A stretch of 64,000 nucleotides of DNA from the NCBI RefSeq assembly GCF_002807015.1, contig NZ_NIPO01000001.1:1953560-2017559 (forward strand). The letters are read 5' to 3'. The position numbers and the translations under genes are program-made. Positions 26,861 to 34,210 of the stretch are shown piece after piece; position 1 is the first letter of the stretch, and each line of letters begins with the position of its first letter. This stretch comes from Avrilella dinanensis. Lineage in GTDB: Bacteria; Bacteroidota; Bacteroidia; Flavobacteriales; Flavobacteriaceae. The notes beneath the pieces are model-generated. The model saw only the letters and a program-made list of their open reading frames with translations, ran no database searches and was not told where the DNA came from.

Positions 26861-27622
26861 CTAAAATTTCTCAAAAACACCCAAGCCAAACAAAGCAAAA
26901 TCATATTTTACCGGGTCGATGGGGTCTAACTCTCTTAAATTGGCGTCTAATTCCTGCAAAGCTTTGGCATCGTTTTGCTTTCGAGTAAGCAATCCCAGTT
27001 TTCGGGCAACATTGCCGGAATGTACGTCCAACGGGCAGGATAATTCAGCCGGCGAAATGGATTTCCAGATACCAAAATCCACGCCTTTGTCGTCATTGCG
27101 GCACAGCCATCTCAGGTACATATTCAACCTTTTGGAAGAAGAACCTTTTAATGGGTCTGAGATGTGTTTGGTCGTCCGGCTCGGATGGTCAATCTCAAAA
27201 AATATCTTTTTGAAATCAGAAATTCTGTGCTGTAAATTAATATGGCTGTTGCTGGAAAATACTTTTTCCAAACCTCCGTGGCGTGTATAAATATTCCGCA
27301 ACGATTGGATAAAATACCGGAAATCTTCCGAATTAAAGGTTCTGTGAACAATGTTATCGATACGGTTTATTTGCTCATCGGTGGCACTCATCACAAAATC
27401 ATACGGGTTGTTTCCCAGGGCGTTCATCATTTTATTAGCACTGTTGATAATCATTTTGCGGTTTCCCCACGCAATAGTTGCCGCCAGAAAACCACTGATT
27501 TCAATATCTTCTTTAGTTGTAAACCGATGCGGAATCTGAATCGGGTCGCTCTCAATAAAATCGGGTCGATTGTGTAATTCTGCTTTGGCATCAAGAAATT
27601 CTTTTAATTCCGCTTGTTTCAT
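26861..27622 (-). CDS. TIGR02757 family protein
   Basis: 253 residues from the ATG at 27622, chosen because it overlaps the upstream stop as ATGA; an ATG two codons earlier is possible. It matches TIGR02757/DUF2400, a family of unknown function in Bacteroidetes and spirochaetes. Recognisable stretches are DPIQIPHRFTTKEDIEISGF, IAWGNRKMIINSA, RWLCRNDDKGVDFG and PLDVHSGNVARKLGLL. The last of these, a small-residue helix entry followed by LGLL, recalls HhH-type DNA glycosylases, but I cannot show it. Confidence 0.82.
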   Translation of the reverse strand: MKQAELKEFLDAKAELHNRPDFIESDPIQIPHRFTTKEDIEISGFLAATIAWGNRKMIINSANKMMNALGNNPYDFVMSATDEQINRIDNIVHRTFNSEDFRYFIQSLRNIYTRHGGLEKVFSSNSHINLQHRISDFKKIFFEIDHPSRTTKHISDPLKGSSSKRLNMYLRWLCRNDDKGVDFGIWKSISPAELSCPLDVHSGNVARKLGLLTRKQNDAKALQELDANLRELDPIDPVKYDFALFGLGVFEKF

Positions 27623-28611
27623 GGCCATTTGATTTGATGATAATTCCGTTTTCGGCGAATAAAATATTCCCATACAATACTTCGAACTGTGTAATATTTC
27701 CTATCATTACGACTGACTTTGCTTTGCCCGATTAATCCGTAAAAGGCAAAATGCGACCGTACAACTGCCCAGCAATGTTTAGGTTGTCCGAGTAACAAAA
27801 ACCGGATTCCGGCAATTCCGTCTAAGCAAAGGCGAATAAAAATAGTCAGAAACTTACCTTTTTGCGGTCTGTTTTTATAAAGCATCAGCAAGGAATTTCT
27901 GAAATTCAGAAAAGTTTTTTTCGGACTGCTGTTGGATAAAGTCGCTCCGCCAACGTGATAAACGGTTGAAGAACCGCAATAATACACCTGAATATTTTGC
28001 AGATAAGCTCGCCAGCAAAAATCAATTTCTTCCTGATGAGCGAAAAATGCTTCGTCAAAACCACCGAGCTGCTCAAAAATGTTTTTTCTCACAAACAAAC
28101 AGGCTCCCGATGCCCAGAAAACAGGCAAAGTGTCATCATATTGCCCTTCATCTTTTTCGATAACATCAAAAATCCGTCCGCGGCAGTACGGAAAACCAAA
28201 AGCGTCGATAAAGCCACCGCCGGCTCCGGCATATTCAAAGTAATCTTTCTGTTTGTAATCTAGTATTTTGGGTTGGATAATGCCAATTTCAGGTTGTTTG
28301 TCGAATAAATCTAATACAGGATTCAGCCAACCGTCGCTTACCAGCACATCGGAATTAATCAAGCAGTAAATCGGTTCGTTAACTTGTTGCAAACCAATGT
28401 TGTACCCGCCTGCGTATCCGGTATTTTTTTTATTTTGAATAATGGTAACTTGCGGAAAATGAGTTTGCAAAAAAGCCACAGAATCATCTGTTGAGGCATT
28501 GTCAATCACGTAAATTTTTGCCCGCCCGGAATGTTGAAGTAAATCCGGTAAAAAGGTGTTCAACAAATCTTTTCCGTTCCAGTTTAGTATGACAACCGCA
28601 ATCTCTTTCAT
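27619..28611 (-). CDS. Family 2 glycosyltransferase
   Basis: 330 residues from the ATG at 28611, one base after the upstream stop. GT2 fold: AVVILNWNG (nucleotide strand), VIDNASTDDS, NTGYAGGYNIG, INSDVLVSDGW (the metal-binding D-x-D region) and GGFDEAFFAHQEEIDFCWR (catalytic base ED-like block). The C-terminal third carries a hydrophobic segment FIRLCLDGIAGIRFLLLG that may sit in the membrane. This is the rhamnosyltransferase-like branch; donor and acceptor are unknown. Confidence 0.9.
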   Translation of the reverse strand: MKEIAVVILNWNGKDLLNTFLPDLLQHSGRAKIYVIDNASTDDSVAFLQTHFPQVTIIQNKKNTGYAGGYNIGLQQVNEPIYCLINSDVLVSDGWLNPVLDLFDKQPEIGIIQPKILDYKQKDYFEYAGAGGGFIDAFGFPYCRGRIFDVIEKDEGQYDDTLPVFWASGACLFVRKNIFEQLGGFDEAFFAHQEEIDFCWRAYLQNIQVYYCGSSTVYHVGGATLSNSSPKKTFLNFRNSLLMLYKNRPQKGKFLTIFIRLCLDGIAGIRFLLLGQPKHCWAVVRSHFAFYGLIGQSKVSRNDRKYYTVRSIVWEYFIRRKRNYHQIKWP

Positions 28612-28612
28612 T

Positions 28613-29479
28613 TTATCGGAATGATTTGTCGAGTCCATTCTGATTATATGATTTTACTTCTTTTTCCAACACTTCCGGAGTATAGGAATCGCCTTTATCC
28701 AAAAAGAAATCAGCGTATTTTTTGCTTAGCTTAGCCGTGATTGTGTTCGGATTTTGCTTAACTAATGTAATCATTTCCTGCTCAAATTCCGGAATCATTT
28801 TTTTTGTCGAAAAAGAAATATGCGGACGATTTTCTGTACCATACCAATATATTTTGATTAATTGGACATAATTTTTTTTGGCATCGGAATAGTAAGCACT
28901 TTCCGGATAATCGCTGAGAAAACCTTCCCATTTCAGCAAATCAGCCCGCAATAAAGCCAAACTTTTCGGTAAATCCATTTGTTCGTAATTGTCGAATTGC
29001 GTAGAAGACTGCAATAGCAGAAAAACCTTCACGTCTTCGCTCACTTTTCGTTGAAAAGTTTTGTAATAAAACGAAGGTTTAAATCTCAGTTGTAAGGAAG
29101 TGGAATCAATTGGATGGAAATATAATTCCAATTTATCGTATTGTTCGATTTTCTGTTGAATACTATCCGGACGATTGTCAAAATCATTCCATAAAGCTCT
29201 GTTTGTTAAAGTATTTGCTTCGGCATAATTAAGAGAATCTAATAAATTATCAAATATTTTTCTGTATTCAATCAGAAGTTTGTCTGCTTGCTCTCGATTG
29301 GCTGAGCGTAATTTTTGTCTCAAATCCGCTTTTTTCTTTGCCAGTTCTGTGCGGTATATTTGGGCATCTACATTGTGCTTAACCGTTATTTTCTCGATTT
29401 TGCTATCGTTTTTCTCTTTCCGGCAGGCGGTTCCGAAAAACAGTAATCCGCTTAGTGCTAATAGGTATATTTTTTTCAT
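28613..29479 (-). CDS. Unrecognised lipoprotein
   Basis: 288 residues, not recognised. Lipoprotein signal: LLFFGTA|C. After it comes a Lys/Glu-rich helical segment (KITVKHNVDAQIYRTELA) and two mainly helical blocks, with DSTSLQLRFKPSFYYKTFQ between. No enzyme motif. It lies three bases after the HsdR_N gene and one base before the glycosyltransferase gene, so it belongs to a compact four-gene unit, but that does not suggest a function. Confidence 0.7.
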   Translation of the reverse strand: MKKIYLLALSGLLFFGTACRKEKNDSKIEKITVKHNVDAQIYRTELAKKKADLRQKLRSANREQADKLLIEYRKIFDNLLDSLNYAEANTLTNRALWNDFDNRPDSIQQKIEQYDKLELYFHPIDSTSLQLRFKPSFYYKTFQRKVSEDVKVFLLLQSSTQFDNYEQMDLPKSLALLRADLLKWEGFLSDYPESAYYSDAKKNYVQLIKIYWYGTENRPHISFSTKKMIPEFEQEMITLVKQNPNTITAKLSKKYADFFLDKGDSYTPEVLEKEVKSYNQNGLDKSFR

Positions 29480-29481
29480 TG

Positions 29482-29925
29482 TTAGGGTTGCTTAGGAATA
29501 TCTCTCAAAAAAAGATAACGTTGTTCTTGTGAATCTATTTTGCAATAATAATGATTAATTCCGTTAGTGACCATTAAAAAATCAGAATTCAGTACCATAT
29601 TGTATCTCGCAATCTGATCAAAAACCGTCTGATTGATTTCCACTGACGGCTCTTTGCATTCAACCAGCAGGGAAAATCCACCGTCGGGTCGATGCACAAT
29701 AATATCGTATCGCTTTGTTAATCCGTTGATAATTAGTGATTTTTCAACGCTGATATGTGATTGCAGATAGCCTTTTTCCTGAATCAGATAATGAACCGTA
29801 TGTTGTCTGACCCATTCTTCCGGCGTAAGCACGACAAACTTTTTGCGAATGATATCAAATATCAACCGTTTATTTTCATTAATTTTGAAACGGAACGAAT
29901 ATTCCGGGAAATTCAATCTTTGCAT
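29482..29925 (-). CDS. HsdR N-terminal-domain protein (PD-(D/E)xK type)
   Basis: 147 residues from the ATG at 29925. A longer frame to 30183 would run back through the divergent holA gene and is rejected. It is a stand-alone version of the type I restriction enzyme R-subunit N-terminal domain: PEEWVRQHTVHYLI, then Asp74 in KRYDIIVH and the Glu89-Cys90-Lys91 triad LLVECKEPS, the PD-(D/E)xK core. There are no helicase or specificity partners nearby, so it is not a restriction system. A DNA-related role with holA (divergent, 53 bases away) is possible, but inferred. Confidence 0.82.
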   Translation of the reverse strand: MQRLNFPEYSFRFKINENKRLIFDIIRKKFVVLTPEEWVRQHTVHYLIQEKGYLQSHISVEKSLIINGLTKRYDIIVHRPDGGFSLLVECKEPSVEINQTVFDQIARYNMVLNSDFLMVTNGINHYYCKIDSQEQRYLFLRDIPKQP

Positions 29926-29978
29926 AAAGCAAAAATACCCAATATCGAACCGATTATCAACAAGAATAGTTTGAAAAT

Positions 29979-30995
29979 ATGCAAGAGGCAAAAAAAATAC
30001 TTGACCAAATCCGTAAAAAGCAATACCATTCCGTATATTTTCTGATGGGCGAAGAACCTTATTATATCGACCAAATTGCAGATTGTATTGCAAACGAAGT
30101 GCTGAATGAAGACCAAAAGGGTTTTGACCAGTTGGTTGTTTACGGAAAAGATACGTCGGTAAATGATTTGATTGCCAATGCACGGCGTTTCCCGTTAATG
30201 TCGGATTATCAGGTTATGATTGTCAAAGAAGCACAGGATTTATCAAGAGAAATTGAAAGCTTAGAAAGTTATTTCAGTAATGTGCAACCAACGACTATTC
30301 TGGTGTTTTGTTATAAGTACAAAACGCTGGACAAAAGAAAAAAGCTGTATAAAACTTTGCAGAAACAAGCATTTTTGTTTGAAAGTACAAAAATCAGAGA
30401 TTATCATCTGGAAGGATGGATTAATACTTTTGTAAAAGAACAAAATTACAGTATTGAACCCAAAGCCGCGGCAATGCTCTCAGAATTTATAGGTAATGAT
30501 TTGCATCGGATAGCTAACGAAGTGAAAAAACTGCAAATTATTCTGCCTGCCGGTACACATATTACTGCCGACCATATTGAAACGAATATTGGAATCAGTA
30601 AAGAGTTTAACAATTTCGAGCTGATTAAGGCTGTCGCCAATAAAGATGAAACTTCGGCGTACAAAATCGGTTATTATTTTGCTCAGAATTCCAAGAATAA
30701 TCCGTTACAACTTACTTTTGGGTTACTTAATAATTACTTTAACCGATTGCTGAAGTATCAGGGATTGATGTATAGTAATCCGGCACAAAATCCGAAAATA
30801 CTTGCCCGTGAAATTGGCGTAAGTGAATATGCTATGCGGGATTATCAGTCGGGTTCACAACATTATCCAATGAAAAAAGTGAGTCGGAATCTGCATCTGA
30901 TACGTTCATTCGATATGAAAAGTAAAGGAGTCGGAGCAGCAAATATGTCGCATCTGGACGTAATGAACGAACTGCTGGCAGAATTGTTTAATTAA
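29979..30995 (+). CDS. holA: DNA polymerase III delta subunit
   Basis: 338 residues. Delta opens the sliding clamp within the clamp-loader complex. Recognisable parts are YFLMGEEPYYIDQIA near the N-terminus (the degenerate nucleotide-fold start), VIVKEAQDL, LEGWINTFVKEQ, and the central helical domain LSEFIGNDLHRIANEVKKL. The C-terminal collar domain is complete, ending in MNELLAEL. Assignment is strong by overall pattern. The 60-residue membrane peptide gene follows after 11 bases. Confidence 0.92.
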   Translation: MQEAKKILDQIRKKQYHSVYFLMGEEPYYIDQIADCIANEVLNEDQKGFDQLVVYGKDTSVNDLIANARRFPLMSDYQVMIVKEAQDLSREIESLESYFSNVQPTTILVFCYKYKTLDKRKKLYKTLQKQAFLFESTKIRDYHLEGWINTFVKEQNYSIEPKAAAMLSEFIGNDLHRIANEVKKLQIILPAGTHITADHIETNIGISKEFNNFELIKAVANKDETSAYKIGYYFAQNSKNNPLQLTFGLLNNYFNRLLKYQGLMYSNPAQNPKILAREIGVSEYAMRDYQSGSQHYPMKKVSRNLHLIRSFDMKSKGVGAANMSHLDVMNELLAELFN

Positions 30996-31006
30996 AATAG
31001 TAGATT

Positions 31007-31189
31007 ATGGCATTAAATAAAAACCAGGTTTTAAGCTACGCAACTTTGATTATGGTAGTTATGGGATTATTGCTTATTTGTTTGGGTGTGTTCCGTTACA
31101 GTGAAATTTCCGGTTGGGGTTTCGGGGCAGTAGGCGTAGGATTTCTGGCAATTGCCTGGGTATTTGATTCGCTAAAAGGGCGGGTGTGA
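31007..31189 (+). CDS. CAL67264-family small membrane protein
   Basis: 60 residues, two hydrophobic segments (ATLIMVVMGLLLICLGVF and GAVGVGFLAIAWVFDSL) linked by RYSEISGWGF, with a short basic end. This matches a small conserved membrane protein of flavobacteria known only as the CAL67264 family. Function unknown. Linked to holA. Confidence 0.8.
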   Translation: MALNKNQVLSYATLIMVVMGLLLICLGVFRYSEISGWGFGAVGVGFLAIAWVFDSLKGRV

Positions 31190-31321
31190 GTTAGAAGCGA
31201 GAAGAAAGAGAAAAGAGTCAAGAAGAAAGATTAGCCGGCAAAGCTTCTACTCGTTTTTGCTTAATCTTGTAGGTTTGAATATAGATGAAAAAATAAAAGA
31301 CAAGATGAAGATATTATACAA

Positions 31322-31352
31322 CAAAAAAGAGCTTTTCCGAAAGCTCTTTTTT
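31322..31352. terminator. Bidirectional terminator
   Basis: AAAAAAGAGCTTT-TCCG-AAAGCTCTTTTTTT, between the convergent CAL67264-type and CCC-motif genes. Confidence 0.88.
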
Positions 31353-31370
31353 TGTTTAATTTTTTAAAAA

Positions 31371-31754
31371 TTATTGGTTTTGTTGAATTTGCTCAAGCCA
31401 TTGTTGTTGCATTTCCTGAAGACCGTCTAATCCATAATATGCTAAAGAGAATACAGTCCATGCAAGATAAAGAGCACTTAGGATTACTCCAATGATACAC
31501 AATATTCTACCAGTATTCAGATTAGAATAATTGCTATAAGCATTTGGGTTAGATTGATACAGTTTCATGTCTTTTTTTGCTAGTACTAAACCGATAATAC
31601 CGCAAATTAAACCGACAATACCGTAACAACAACAACCGATAATAGAGACAATCCCTAAAACTAAAACTGCTGTTGCGTTCGGTAAATTCGATTGCATAAA
31701 ATTCCCGTCGCCTGTCGGGTTGTTCAAATCTTGTTGAGTTTGGTAATTTTCCAT
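31371..31754 (-). CDS. CCC-motif small membrane protein
   Basis: 127 residues. Two hydrophobic segments: VLVLGIVSIIGCCCYGIVGL (the triple Cys lies inside the membrane segment) and GRILCIIGVILSALYLAWTV. Between them is AKKDMKLYQSNPNAYSNYS and after them a Gln-rich tail. This CCC-motif membrane family is frequent in Bacteroidetes; its role is unknown. It precedes no other gene; the DUF2752 gene lies upstream by 3 bases, so both are one unit. Confidence 0.8.
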   Translation of the reverse strand: MENYQTQQDLNNPTGDGNFMQSNLPNATAVLVLGIVSIIGCCCYGIVGLICGIIGLVLAKKDMKLYQSNPNAYSNYSNLNTGRILCIIGVILSALYLAWTVFSLAYYGLDGLQEMQQQWLEQIQQNQ

Positions 31755-31757
31755 AAT

Positions 31758-32042
31758 CTAAAAAAATGTTAAATATTGTTTGTAAAAATAAGAAAAAATC
31801 ATAACCAATGCATTAACAATCGCAAAAATAATAATTAGCTTGGTATAATTTCTCGACTTGTCGATGAAATGCAAGAGAATAAATAGAAAAAGCGGGATAG
31901 TTGTATAGATAGCCGGGTACATTTTAAAAGCTTCCCAGAACTCTCCTTGCGACAGCAAAGCCACAGAACGTTGCGTGCCACAGCCGGGGCATTCCATTCC
32001 GAACAGTTTTTTGTTCATGCAAGGCAACATATATTCTTCCAT
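31758..32042 (-). CDS. DUF2752 membrane protein
   Basis: 94 residues. The DUF2752 signature ECPGCGTQRSVALLSQGEF is followed by two hydrophobic segments (TTIPLFLFILLHFI and LIIIFAIVNALVMIFSYFY). The C-P-x-C-G motif at the membrane edge is conserved in the family; function unknown. First gene of the pair with the CCC-motif protein. Confidence 0.88.
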   Translation of the reverse strand: MEEYMLPCMNKKLFGMECPGCGTQRSVALLSQGEFWEAFKMYPAIYTTIPLFLFILLHFIDKSRNYTKLIIIFAIVNALVMIFSYFYKQYLTFF

Positions 32043-32107
32043 CAGCTTTTTTTTGATTTGAAATTGATACTTACAAATTTATGATTATTTTTGGAAAAAG
32101 ATAATTT

Positions 32108-32311
32108 ATGAAAACTTTTTTATGGCTGGCAGCCTTTGCATTGATGATTTGGGCTGTGGTAGAACAAACCCGACCCGAACCTAATTTGTATGTGCAAATT
32201 GCAGGAATAGCGGCATTCTTCTTTGCTATGTACAGCCTTTCACAGCGGACACCAAGCGAACAAGAAAAACAAAATCAATCAGATAAAGAAGAAAACGATG
32301 AAGAAGTTTGA
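32108..32311 (+). CDS. Small two-helix membrane protein
   Basis: 67 residues: hydrophobic FLWLAAFALMIWAVVE, then QTRPEPN, then YVQIAGIAAFFFAMYSL and a very acidic/Gln-rich tail. Not recognised. It overlaps the Smr gene start by 14 bases, so is likely co-translated with it. Confidence 0.65.
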   Translation: MKTFLWLAAFALMIWAVVEQTRPEPNLYVQIAGIAAFFFAMYSLSQRTPSEQEKQNQSDKEENDEEV

Positions 32312-32855
32312 TATTGGCGATTACGTTGAGGTACTCGACGATGATTTGAAAGGAAGAGTTGTGGCGGTTGATAATGAAGAGTATGTCATTGAAACAAACG
32401 AAGGCTTCTGGCTGAACTATCCTGCTCGGGCATTGATTTTGTCGGGAGACAAAAATGTAATTCGCGAAGCGAGTACACGCTCGGCGGTGGGTTTGGCAAA
32501 ATCCGAAAAAGTGGATAGCAGCAAAAAATATAATCAACCTAACAAGCGTACAAAAGAAGAATTTATTTTTAAAGTAGATTTACATATCGAAAAATTGATA
32601 GCAAAACCCGGGAGTTTGAGTGATTTCGATAAGCTGAATCTGCAAGTGGATACTGCCCGTGCCCAGCTGGAGTTTGCCCAGAGAAACAATATCCGGCATA
32701 TAGTGTTTATTCATGGAATGGGCGACGGTGTGCTGAAAGCCGAACTGGAATTTCTGTTTGGCAGATACAGCGACCTCGCATTCCAAGATGCTGATTACCA
32801 TAAGTATGGATTAGGAGCCACCGAAGTTTTCCTAAATTATAAAGGAGGATTGTAA
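32298..32855 (+). CDS. Smr-domain protein (MutS2-like C-terminal domain)
   Basis: 185 residues from the ATG at 32298; the longer frame runs through the upstream gene and is rejected. N-terminal beta-rich KOW-like segment (FDIGDYVEVLDDDLKGRVVAV), a linker, then a C-terminal Smr domain: VDLHIEKL and the signature IHGMGDGVLKAEL. Smr domains cut branched DNA or RNA, or bind ribosomal complexes. The combination resembles the DUF2027-type proteins of Bacteroidetes. Target unknown. Confidence 0.86.
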   Translation: MKKFDIGDYVEVLDDDLKGRVVAVDNEEYVIETNEGFWLNYPARALILSGDKNVIREASTRSAVGLAKSEKVDSSKKYNQPNKRTKEEFIFKVDLHIEKLIAKPGSLSDFDKLNLQVDTARAQLEFAQRNNIRHIVFIHGMGDGVLKAELEFLFGRYSDLAFQDADYHKYGLGATEVFLNYKGGL

Positions 32856-32882
32856 GATGATACCCTTATATTAAAAATCACA

Positions 32883-32910
32883 AAAAAACCAGCACATCGG
32901 CTGGTTTTTA
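32883..32910. terminator. Bidirectional terminator between Smr gene and rplS
   Basis: AAAAACCAGC-(6)-GCTGGTTTTT; T-run on both strands between convergent genes. Confidence 0.85.
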
Positions 32911-32927
32911 TTTTGGTTTCTCGTTGA

Positions 32928-33284
32928 TTATTTACGACGAGCCTCTTTGATTTTTGCTTTTTTACCAGTAAGACCTCTGAAGTAGAAGATACGAGCTCTA
33001 CGCACTTTACCTCTTTGGTTAACCTCTACTTTTTGTAAAGCAGGTAAGTTCACTGGAAAAATACGCTCAACACCTACGTTTCCAGACATTTTACGGATAG
33101 TGAAAGTTTCGGTCAATCCACTTCCTCTTTTTTGGATTACTACACCTTTAAAGAACTGAGTTCTGGTTTTTTCACCCTCTTTAATTTCGTAATACACAGT
33201 AATCGTATCTCCTGCTTTGAATTCAGGGAAATCTTTCTTAGTTACGAATTCGTCCTGTACAAATTTTACTAAATCTAATGACAT
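32928..33284 (-). CDS. rplS: 50S ribosomal protein L19
   Basis: 118 residues, standard length. L19 sits at the subunit interface of the 50S particle. Family blocks: FKAGDTITVYYEIKEGEK, FKGVVIQKRGSG, FTIRKMSGNVGVERIFPVN and the basic C-terminal RRARIFYFRGLTGKKAK. Complete. It is usually linked to trmD; here it stands alone with its own promoter and a leader of roughly 65 bases. Confidence 0.98.
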   Translation of the reverse strand: MSLDLVKFVQDEFVTKKDFPEFKAGDTITVYYEIKEGEKTRTQFFKGVVIQKRGSGLTETFTIRKMSGNVGVERIFPVNLPALQKVEVNQRGKVRRARIFYFRGLTGKKAKIKEARRK

Positions 33285-33355
33285 TTTATTAGTATTAAAT
33301 AATTACGTCAGAGCAACATACACGTCTTTCGCCAGAGGTTGAACTAAACAGCGTG

Positions 33356-33363
33356 CAAATTTA
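33356..33363 (-). promoter_or_regulatory. Candidate -7 box of rplS
   Basis: TAAATTTG on the minus strand, 72 bases before the start codon, leaving a leader of about 65 bases that could carry control by a ribosomal protein. No clear upstream TTG. Confidence 0.5.
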
Positions 33364-33447
33364 CGCTTTTTTTTTATTCAGGGAAATATTTATAATTGTT
33401 TTTTCACTTCAATGAATTGTGAAATGAAAAGAGTTTCCGGGAATTTG

Positions 33448-33507
33448 AACCACAAAGACACAAAGGTCACAAAGAAAACTCTGTGAACGCTGTGTCTTTG
33501 TAGTGTT
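33448..33507. repeat. 60-bp 'ACCACAAAG' palindromic repeat, copy 1 (no gene attached)
   Basis: AACCACAAAGACACAAAGG at the left, TGTGTCTTTGTAGTGTT at the right: the same 60-bp unit as at 59416 and 59890, with several mismatches. It lies between rplS and the HGQPGHRCDI lipoprotein gene, and has no GxxExxY gene near it. Confidence 0.75.
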
Positions 33508-33525
33508 ATTTTGTCAAAGTGTTGT

Positions 33526-33972
33526 TTATGGCAAAGGTTCGCCGACTTTAATATCACATCTGTGACCGGGTTGTCCGTGAGCCGGATTTGGTTTTCCTTT
33601 CATGCCCGGAGCTGTAGTCTGAGCTTGTTGTTGTGCGGCTGGTTGAGCAGGAGCTGCGTTGTTGTTGCTGTTCAAAAAGCCTTGCCCGGTGCTATTGCTG
33701 TTATTTGTCGATTGTGCAGGCATACTGCTGTTGTTTTGTGCCGGAGCACTGTCCAAAGGAGCACCAACAGGAATATCACATCTGTGACCTGGTTGTCCGT
33801 GCGGAGGGTTATTTTTTACTTCGGCAGTTGTTTTTGTATTGTCTGGAGTATTACTTGTTTCCGTTGCCGGTTGCTCTGTCTGATTGCCCTCAGCAGGAGT
33901 TTCTTTCTTCGTGTCTGAACATGCGACAGAAACTAACCCTAAAGCGGCGAGTGAAAAAAATATTTTCTTCAT
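33526..33972 (-). CDS. Lipoprotein with two HGQPGHRCDI motifs
   Basis: 148 residues. Lipobox GLVSVA|C. Low-complexity Thr/Asn/Gln/Ala/Pro linkers hold two almost identical motifs: NPPHGQPGHRCDIPVGAPL (54-72) and NPAHGQPGHRCDIKVGEPL (129-147). Each has two His and one Cys (Cys65, Cys139). Short H-G-Q-P-G-H-R-C units recur in flavobacterial lipoproteins but I know no function. The pattern could bind heme c or a metal, or mark a processing site; none of these is shown. No partner gene adjacent. Confidence 0.78.
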   Translation of the reverse strand: MKKIFFSLAALGLVSVACSDTKKETPAEGNQTEQPATETSNTPDNTKTTAEVKNNPPHGQPGHRCDIPVGAPLDSAPAQNNSSMPAQSTNNSNSTGQGFLNSNNNAAPAQPAAQQQAQTTAPGMKGKPNPAHGQPGHRCDIKVGEPLP

Positions 33973-34050
33973 GAGATATTAGGTTTTGTTTTTGACAAAT
34001 ATAGTAAAATTAAAACAGCTTGTTTGTTAAACTTTGAATTGAAACTGTTA

Positions 34051-34210
34051 GAGCCTGTTTAAAATTTATCTAATAATTTGTTTATGTTTCTTTTTGGCTA
34101 TAACTGCGTTAAATTTTAAAACGATAGCTCTGCTATCCTTTGAAAATTTGCCTTGTTCTACCTCAAAAATAACTTATAAACATTTTTACAATACAAATTT
34201 AAACAGGCTC
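34051..34210 (-). mobile_element. 160-bp miniature inverted-repeat element, copy B
   Basis: Reverse orientation relative to copies A and C. Ends GAGCCTGTTT / AAACAGGCTC, flanked by TTA on both sides (34048-34050, 34211-34213). The right-hand TTA is the reverse complement of the TAA stop codon of the large outer-membrane protein gene. The insertion therefore landed on the stop codon and duplicated it, leaving the protein intact. Confidence 0.88.

Noticed and set aside
29482..29925. Part of a type I restriction system
   Set aside because: Only an N-terminal-type domain; no helicase, methylase or specificity gene anywhere near.
29926..30183. N-terminal extension of the HsdR_N protein
   Set aside because: It would be antisense to the start of holA and has no family similarity; Met at 29925 begins the conserved domain.
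32223..32297. Longer Smr protein
   Set aside because: It lies in another frame of the small membrane protein gene; ATG at 32298 starts the KOW-like domain.
33511..33974. Two plus-strand Cys/Leu/Ser-rich frames opposite the HGQPGHRCDI lipoprotein
   Set aside because: Product of codon bias in the repeats on the other strand; no export or family signature.
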